DNA of 33,739 nt from assembly GCA_002345925.1 (NCBI GenBank), contig DDWM01000055.1, positions 31,486 through 65,224 on the forward strand. Direction: 5' to 3'. The translations under genes were made by a program, and so were the position numbers. Under the pieces are notes generated by a model. The model made no database searches. It saw nothing but the letters and a program-made list of their open reading frames with translations, and was not told the origin of the DNA. Of this stretch, positions 29,690 to 33,739 are shown in pieces. The stretch is from Actinobacteria bacterium UBA2286. GTDB lineage: Bacteria > Actinomycetota > Coriobacteriia > Anaerosomatales > Anaerosomataceae. Positions within the stretch are counted from its first letter, which is position 1, and each line of letters begins with the position of its first letter.

Positions 29690-30670
29690 GGGCAGAGAGG
29701 ACTCGATTCTCGCGTCTTCAAGGTCCGCCTGCTTGACGCACGCGATGGAATACCATGCGACCACGAAACAAGCGATGACCGTCCCCGCTCCAGAGAACTG
29801 CTCCCAGGTGCTCGCAGACGGCGCAAATCCTCCGCCGATCATGTTCAGTATCAGGTACAAGATAGCGCCGACACGCAGCGCCCAAGAGACCACGCGGAGG
29901 GGTGCGCCCGGTTCAACTCCCGCCAACAATCCGATGCCTAAGCCTGACGACAGAACCAAGAAGAGCATTATGACCCCCACTAGCGGGCTGATGCTCCCAA
30001 CCATATCCGTCCACCGCACTAGTGCCCACAGAATCGATACGCCCAGAATCACGAGCGCGGCACCCGCGAACCGGGGGTATCTCTTGATTCGGCGCGCGTA
30101 CGGCGCGCTTGCGGGGAGTCGACGACGGGTGTCCGCGATCTGCATGGTTGAGAGCGAGTAGAGCGCAAGTGCATATGAGACGAAGATCAGCACCACGAAG
30201 CCCAGAGATTCAACGGAGAGGTCGACGATAAATGGAAGGTGGATCACAGTAGACACGATTAAGATCCAGGACAGGTCCGAGACCGTGTCGTATGCCCATT
30301 CCACCTCGCGAATCAGACCGACCCCAGACACAGCGGCCCCTGCGCAAAGCGCGAGGACAATCAGCATGAACGGCGTTGGCCCGACTTCTGGATTCATGGC
30401 GAGTTCAGCGACCAGGCTGGCGGCAATAGCAGCTGCCGCAACCCACATGACACCGGCCGCGCTCACAGAGCGGGGAATGATGGTACGCGCCTGCGCAGGA
30501 CCGGCCGATAGTGCCTGCCCCACCCCAGAGACGGTGCTTAGCCTCCCAAGTCCAGCCGCGTCCCACGATTGCTGACCACCGTCAGCAACGTGCCCGGTCC
30601 AACCGGTTCCGTCCCAATATCGATGGTCGTGCGCGTGAAGCGGATCCGCCCGCCAAGCCGCCTCGCTCAT
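29684..30670 (-). CDS. DUF2510 domain membrane protein, 328 aa
   Basis: The N-terminus has a DUF2510 motif (AAWRADPLHAHDHRYWDGTG, then WTGHVADG). About eight hydrophobic helices follow a linker, among them VMWVAAAAIAASLVAELAM and GFVVLIFVSYALALYSL. Function is unknown. The ATG at 30670 follows GGGGGCTCGACGAC; an ATG seven codons earlier is possible. DUF2510 is almost restricted to Actinobacteria, which supports the host group. Flanked by attC sites at 29603 and 30715. Confidence 0.88.
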   Translation of the reverse strand: MSEAAWRADPLHAHDHRYWDGTGWTGHVADGGQQSWDAAGLGRLSTVSGVGQALSAGPAQARTIIPRSVSAAGVMWVAAAAIAASLVAELAMNPEVGPTPFMLIVLALCAGAAVSGVGLIREVEWAYDTVSDLSWILIVSTVIHLPFIVDLSVESLGFVVLIFVSYALALYSLSTMQIADTRRRLPASAPYARRIKRYPRFAGAALVILGVSILWALVRWTDMVGSISPLVGVIMLFLVLSSGLGIGLLAGVEPGAPLRVVSWALRVGAILYLILNMIGGGFAPSASTWEQFSGAGTVIACFVVAWYSIACVKQADLEDARIESSLPA

Positions 30671-30714
30671 GTCGTCGAGCCCCCATCCCATGTGGCAAGT
30701 CGTGCCCCCGCCCC

Positions 30715-30801
30715 GCCTAACGTGTTACGCATAACGCGCGAGCGATGCGCCTCTCTTAGTACCATAACCTCGTGCGAGTCGTGTTGGTGCGCTTGTTAGC
30801 C
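30715..30801 (-). repeat. attC site, divergent inner sequence
   Basis: Left core GCCTAAC, arm GTGTTACGCATAACGCGCGA, right arm GTGCGAGTCGTGTTGGTGCG and core GTTAGCC. The inner part resembles the sites at 18435 and 26836 rather than the main type. The stop of the 30796 gene lies in the right core. Confidence 0.92.
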
Positions 30802-31362
30802 GGACTCCCCAGCGCGGAGTGCGTAGGTCATCACAGCATTTCCGCTACTCGTGACTTCATGGCCGATCAATCGCAGGCGCGTCGTGGTCACGTCGCCTCC
30901 GAAGAGCCGCTCTCCCGGTCCAGCGATGACCGGATGGACAATCAGCGTGAGTGTGTCGACTAAGCCAGCGAGGAACAGTTGGCGAACCACCGAGATGCTT
31001 CCTTCGATGGAGATATCGCGACCGTCCGTCTGCTTGAGCGCGCGGACGAACGATTCGAGGTCGCCTTCAATCAGTTCAGCGTTGGCCCAGGTGATGTCAG
31101 ATGGAGTCAGGGTCCGAGACGCCACATGCTTGGCGACAGGATTGATGAAGTCAGCGAAGGGGTCAGCGAGACCGGCTGCCGGCCAGTACCCCGCCCATTG
31201 CTGGTACATGACCCGCCCGAGGATCACATCGTCGACCTGCGCGATGGAGCCACCCACGATGCGAGCAAGGTCATCGTCAAACGAGTCGAACTGGAACGTG
31301 TTGGGCGCCGAGACGACACCATCAACCGACGTGAAGAGACGCGCGATGAGTCTGCGAGTCAT
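30796..31362 (-). CDS. RibD C-terminal / dihydrofolate reductase-like protein
   Basis: A 188-residue RibD_C/DHFR-like protein: RRLIARLFTSVDGVVSAPN, DDVILGRVMYQQWAGYWP, VASRTL, GRDISIEGSISVVRQLFLAG and LIVHPVIAGPGERLFGG. It probably uses NADPH; the substrate is unknown. The ATG at 31362 follows AGGGGGAACGTT. The stop lies in the attC core. It differs clearly from the DHFR-like protein at 19058, so the two are separate acquisitions. Confidence 0.92.
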   Translation of the reverse strand: MTRRLIARLFTSVDGVVSAPNTFQFDSFDDDLARIVGGSIAQVDDVILGRVMYQQWAGYWPAAGLADPFADFINPVAKHVASRTLTPSDITWANAELIEGDLESFVRALKQTDGRDISIEGSISVVRQLFLAGLVDTLTLIVHPVIAGPGERLFGGDVTTTRLRLIGHEVTSSGNAVMTYALRAGESG

Positions 31363-31434
31363 AACGTTCCCCCTGGTGGCCGAGCGGGCCGACACCGAGT
31401 GTCATCCGCTTTCTCGAGCCGATCCTTGTGTTCC

Positions 31435-31519
31435 GGCTAACGCATTTGCGCATCAGCTGTGCGCCGATGCCTTCCACTCAGTCTAGCGCTTGTCGCATCT
31501 GCTGGATGCGCTTGTTAGG
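31435..31519 (-). repeat. attC site
   Basis: Left core GGCTAAC, arm GCATTTGCGCATCAGCTGTG, centre CAGTCTAGCGCTTG, right arm GCATCTGCTGGATGCGC and core GTTAGGT. It is among the best-preserved copies of the main type. Confidence 0.96.
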
Positions 31520-31529
31520 TGGGCGCACG

Positions 31530-32201
31530 TCAGCGTCGCCAGTACTCGTCCACATCACGCGTGCCGTCTGTGTTCGAAAGCAGTTGCCCGAGGCGGTCGC
31601 CAGAGTAGACGACCATGCTGTCAGGCCTGCCTTCGGGATCGACGGGATTCTGCTCCATGAGCAGCTTCTCGTCCATGTACCAGACCGCCGCGTATGCCGT
31701 GCCCGACCTGCCAAGCAGCATCTTCCCGTGCGGGCCGTTAACCTCGCGGCACTCGATGTCAGCGGAGCCGAAGTGCCGCTCCAGCAGCGCCCGCGCAGAG
31801 TCTCGCTCGCCGGCACTTCCGGTGCCGGACCACGACCAAGAGCCGTCCACGTACTGGAACTCGATGCGCGCCAACTGGGCACCGTCGGAGGCCACGATGG
31901 ACGTTTGCGCCCTGAAGTGGTCATCCACAACTTGTTCGAAGAGCCCCTCACTCGCAGAGAAGCCCAACGGCAGCGCCTGCTCATACCGGACGGCCTCGAC
32001 GCGGGTGGTGGAGAAGTTGATGTCGTTAGGCCAGTCCAGGAGGCCGAGCCAGTCCCGGGAGTCGAACTCCTTCTGCGCCATCGCCTGAAGCACGTCGAGC
32101 TCGCCAGACTCAGGCTGACGAGAACGCGTCATGGGAGAGCAGCCAGAGAGGAGCACGGTCGCAATGACCAGTGCAGTAAACCGCGTCGCACACCGAGCCA
32201 T
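31530..32201 (-). CDS. Lipoprotein, hypothetical
   Basis: A 223-residue protein with a lipoprotein signal: ARCATRFTALVIATVLLSGC, the cysteine being lipid-modified after cleavage at the LLSG/C lipobox. The remainder is a soluble domain anchored outside the membrane (IEFQYVDGSWSWSGTGSAGE, YAAVWYMDEKLLMEQNP). No family was recognised. The ATG at 32201 follows a run of nine G; earlier codons are not needed. One-gene cassette between attC sites at 31435 and 32227. Confidence 0.85.
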   Translation of the reverse strand: MARCATRFTALVIATVLLSGCSPMTRSRQPESGELDVLQAMAQKEFDSRDWLGLLDWPNDINFSTTRVEAVRYEQALPLGFSASEGLFEQVVDDHFRAQTSIVASDGAQLARIEFQYVDGSWSWSGTGSAGERDSARALLERHFGSADIECREVNGPHGKMLLGRSGTAYAAVWYMDEKLLMEQNPVDPEGRPDSMVVYSGDRLGQLLSNTDGTRDVDEYWRR

Positions 32202-32226
32202 CAGACCCCCCCCCGAGTCCCGCTCC

Positions 32227-32312
32227 ACCTAACGTATTTGGGCGTCAGCTGCGCGCCGATGCCTCCCACTCAGTCTAGCGCTTGTCGCATCTGCTGGATG
32301 CGCTTGTTAGGA
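32227..32312 (-). repeat. attC site
   Basis: Left core ACCTAAC, arm GTATTTGGGCGTCAGCTGCG, centre CAGTCTAGCGCTTG, right arm GCATCTGCTGGATGCGC and core GTTAGGA. It follows the PIN-domain toxin by about 10 bases. Confidence 0.96.
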
Positions 32313-32322
32313 ATGCCGGCCG

Positions 32323-32745
32323 CTACGCCGGTTCCGCGTATACGGCCGCAAGAAGCTCCACTGGGTCGAACACGGGCAGCGTCGAGCGTGCGAAGTCCTT
32401 GCCGTTCCGAGTGACAATCGCCGCTGCACCGAAACTAGACGCTGCCTCATGCAGGACGGCGTCCTCGAAATCCGAGAAGCCCGCATCGAGCGCGCTGAGC
32501 AGCACTTCGCGGTCAACACACGCGACATCGAAGATGGCGAGCAGCTTGCGCAGGTATTCCATCGCCGCTGGCGCCCCGACCGCCTTGGATGCCAGGTAGT
32601 GGATGGTCGTCGCTGTCGTCGAACAGATGGCCCCGTCGATCCGTCCGGAGTCGACCAAGCTCAAGAGCTGCTCTGCGGCGTCAACGAAAGGCTCGCGTTC
32701 CAACATGTGGTCGAGCACCACATTAGTGTCGAAAAGTACCTTCAC
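32323..32745 (-). CDS. vapC: PIN domain toxin (VapC type)
   Basis: A 140-residue PIN-domain ribonuclease. The acidic metal site is formed by Asp6 in VLFDTNVVLD, an acidic residue in the middle, the Asp/Glu pair in GFSDFEDAVLHEAA and a later Asp in VTRNGKDFA. VapC toxins cut tRNA or rRNA. The start overlaps the antitoxin stop by four bases. It is a typical VapBC pair, in one cassette, although the partner is of the DUF6364 type rather than a classic VapB. Confidence 0.92.
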   Translation of the reverse strand: MKVLFDTNVVLDHMLEREPFVDAAEQLLSLVDSGRIDGAICSTTATTIHYLASKAVGAPAAMEYLRKLLAIFDVACVDREVLLSALDAGFSDFEDAVLHEAASSFGAAAIVTRNGKDFARSTLPVFDPVELLAAVYAEPA

Positions 32746-32978
32746 AGGTATTTGTCCTCGAGGTGACGCCGGTAATCGCTCTCATCCAGCCCGGAGCCAG
32801 CGAGTACGCCCCGAAGCGAACGGACGCGTGGGGTGATTTCCACCTTCGTGTCTTGGGCGTCGATCAGGGTGAAGTAGTCCGAAACCAATTGAGAGACGGA
32901 CTTGCCGGACTCCGCCGAGTGACGCTTGGCGCTAGCGATCAGCTTCTCATCGAGCCGCAGGGTGAGCTTGGTGTTCAT
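32742..32978 (-). CDS. vapB: DUF6364-type antitoxin for the PIN toxin
   Basis: About 78 residues from the ATG at 32978 (AGGAGGTCGCGT upstream). NTKLTLRLDEKLIASAKRHS is a ribbon-helix-helix-like DNA-binding segment; the C-terminus (LRGVLAGSGLDESDYRRHLE) is the toxin-binding tail usual for DUF6364/VapB antitoxins. It would repress its own operon together with the toxin. An inverted repeat overlapping a -10 element lies upstream (32990-33021). Confidence 0.9.
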   Translation of the reverse strand: MNTKLTLRLDEKLIASAKRHSAESGKSVSQLVSDYFTLIDAQDTKVEITPRVRSLRGVLAGSGLDESDYRRHLEDKYL

Positions 32979-32989
32979 ACGCGACCTCC

Positions 32990-33021
32990 TGACGTACAAC
33001 TACGACCCATAGTATACGTCA
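32990..33021 (-). promoter_or_regulatory. Probable promoter/operator of the VapBC module
   Basis: A perfect 7-bp inverted repeat TGACGTA-18-TACGTCA (32990-32996, 33015-33021) brackets the region just before the ribosome site. TATACT (33016-33011, minus strand) is a likely -10 that overlaps one arm. This fits autorepression by the antitoxin. Confidence 0.6.
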
Positions 33022-33060
33022 ACCTCATCAGCTGCAACCCGCACACGGTCACGCGGCCAT

Positions 33061-33146
33061 TCCTAACGTCTGGTGCATCAGCCGCGGACGAGCGGCTTCA
33101 AGTCAGAGTAGCGTGTGCGTGAGTCGGCTGGAAGCACTTGTTAGCC
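33061..33146 (-). repeat. attC site
   Basis: Left core TCCTAAC, a changed left arm (GTCTGGTGCATCAGCCGCGG), centre AGAGTAGCGTGTGCG, right arm GTGAGTCGGCTGGAAGCAC and core GTTAGCC. It is the rightmost attC in the window. The ParE stop lies in the right core. Confidence 0.93.
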
Positions 33147-33443
33147 ACGCGCCTCATCATCCGGCTGCTCAGGCAACTGACGAGCATGCCACACCGCAAC
33201 GATCCAAACGGTGTCGCCGATGATGCGATAGAAGAAGCGGTACGGCGGTACCGGCAGTTCGCGATGCGGCATGTCCGGGTACTCCGGTATGGCGTGACCC
33301 GAATGTGGCTGCTCACGCAGCTGGGCGATGACCGCTTCCGCACGACGCATCACGGTGAGCGCGCCAGCGGGGTTCTTCGTGCGGATGTAGCTCAGCCCGT
33401 CGAGGTACTGACGGTCCGCCTGTCGCGTGAAGCGCACCCGCAT
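33141..33443 (-). CDS. RelE/ParE family toxin
   Basis: A 100-residue ParE-type toxin: VRFTRQADRQYLDGLSYIRT, ALTVMRRAEAVIAQLREQPH, GHAIPEYPDMPHRELPVPPY, RFFYRIIGDTVWIVAVWHAR. The ATG at 33443 follows GGAGTAGCTGC and starts four bases after the antitoxin stop. The stop TAG is within the attC at 33061. The toxin-antitoxin pair forms the rightmost cassette visible, whose upstream end lies outside the window. Confidence 0.93.
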   Translation of the reverse strand: MRVRFTRQADRQYLDGLSYIRTKNPAGALTVMRRAEAVIAQLREQPHSGHAIPEYPDMPHRELPVPPYRFFYRIIGDTVWIVAVWHARQLPEQPDDEARG

Positions 33444-33447
33444 GCAG

Positions 33448-33723
33448 CTACTCCACTCCCAGCAGCGCGCGTGCCTCAGCCATCACGTCGCCAGCATCAC
33501 GCCCGAGTCCTGCGGCAGCCTCGGCATCGCCGCGCGCAAGAACGCGCAGGAGCTCATTCTCGTACTGGGTGCGCTCGTAAGCATCCGCACTCACGAGCAC
33601 CGCAGAAGCACGTCCACGCTGCGTGATCACGACCGGCTCGTCAGTGGCGACGACTCGCTTGATGATCCCGGCAGCGTCCCGACGAAGATCCGAAATGGGG
33701 ATGATTGCGGGCAGAGCACTCAT
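33448..33723 (-). CDS. Phd/YefM family antitoxin
   Basis: About 91 residues from the ATG at 33723 (AGGAGGTGCTTCCA upstream); a GTG three codons earlier overlaps the ribosome site. Phd fold: IIPISDLRRDAAGIIKRVVA, EPVVITQRGRASAVLVSADA, with a C-terminal helical tail (AAGLGRDAGDVMAEARALLG). It precedes and would neutralise the ParE toxin. Its promoter and the next attC or attI lie to the right of the window. Confidence 0.92.
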   Translation of the reverse strand: MSALPAIIPISDLRRDAAGIIKRVVATDEPVVITQRGRASAVLVSADAYERTQYENELLRVLARGDAEAAAGLGRDAGDVMAEARALLGVE

Positions 33724-33739
33724 TGGAAGCACCTCCTAA

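Noticed and set aside
31428..32414. Long plus-strand open frame across two attC sites and the lipoprotein gene
   Set aside because: It begins and ends in attC sequence and runs antisense to a gene with a lipobox and ribosome site.
18435..33146. Regularly spaced repeats suggesting a CRISPR array
   Set aside because: Repeats are about 86 bp with inverted cores and enclose genes of variable length; they are attC sites, and no cas genes are present.
1..33739. Insertion sequences or prophage as the source of the mosaic
   Set aside because: No transposase, phage structural gene or terminal inverted repeats of an IS were recognised.

Overview
The window looks like the chromosome of a high-GC actinobacterium, probably an uncultured Coriobacteriia-like Actinomycetota. 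Two DUF2510 proteins, VanW and VanZ homologues and strong purine-rich ribosome sites support this; the class-level placement is inference. Its dominant feature is a long integron gene-cassette array. About 18 well-preserved and a dozen eroded attC recombination sites lie between about 1.3 and 33.1 kb. Nearly all genes read on the minus strand with an attC directly after the stop codon. Most sites are about 86 bp and close in sequence. They start and end with inverted TCTAAC/GTTAGA-type cores and carry a one-base bulge in the right inner arm, which fixes their orientation. No integron integrase lies in the window; orientation predicts intI and attI to the right of position 33739, unless this is an integrase-free attC cluster.

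Layout. 1-605: start of trpB, running off the left edge. 758-10556: GNAT acetyltransferases, a plus-strand hypothetical gene and a plus-strand sensor histidine kinase, a CPA-type cation/proton antiporter, VanZ, signal peptidase I, small membrane proteins, VanW and a DUF3267 zincin. Worn attC remnants sit at gene ends here (about 1324, 4205, 5518, 8912 and 9869), so part of this apparently ordinary chromosome seems to be fossil cassettes. 10557-14656: small cassettes, degenerate attC sites and visible debris, including a deleted 'ghost' cassette, fused 3' ends of two other cassettes and a CPBP protease fragment on the opposite strand. 14657-18400: an attC-poor block of flavodoxin, serine beta-lactamase-like protein, SnoaL-like protein, ICMT-like methyltransferase, DUF1801 protein and a rifamycin ADP-ribosyltransferase (Arr). 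18435-33739: a well-preserved array of one- or two-gene cassettes encoding RibD/DHFR-like reductases, DUF2510 membrane proteins, small membrane proteins, a lipoprotein and six toxin-antitoxin modules (three Phd/ParE, one HigB/HigA-like, one HepT/MntA, one VapB/VapC). One unusually large cassette carries TetR, a medium-chain reductase, a DUF6326-like protein and a membrane protein.

Working together. attC quality falls from right to left, as expected if new cassettes enter at attI on the right and the distal end decays. The toxin-antitoxin modules, several with visible promoters or operators of their own, would stabilise the array. Arr, TetR with its reductase and the beta-lactamase-like protein are the more obviously adaptive cargo. 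Most other cassettes are small membrane or unknown proteins, typical of sedentary chromosomal integrons. No tRNA, rRNA, CRISPR array, transposase or insertion sequence was recognised.
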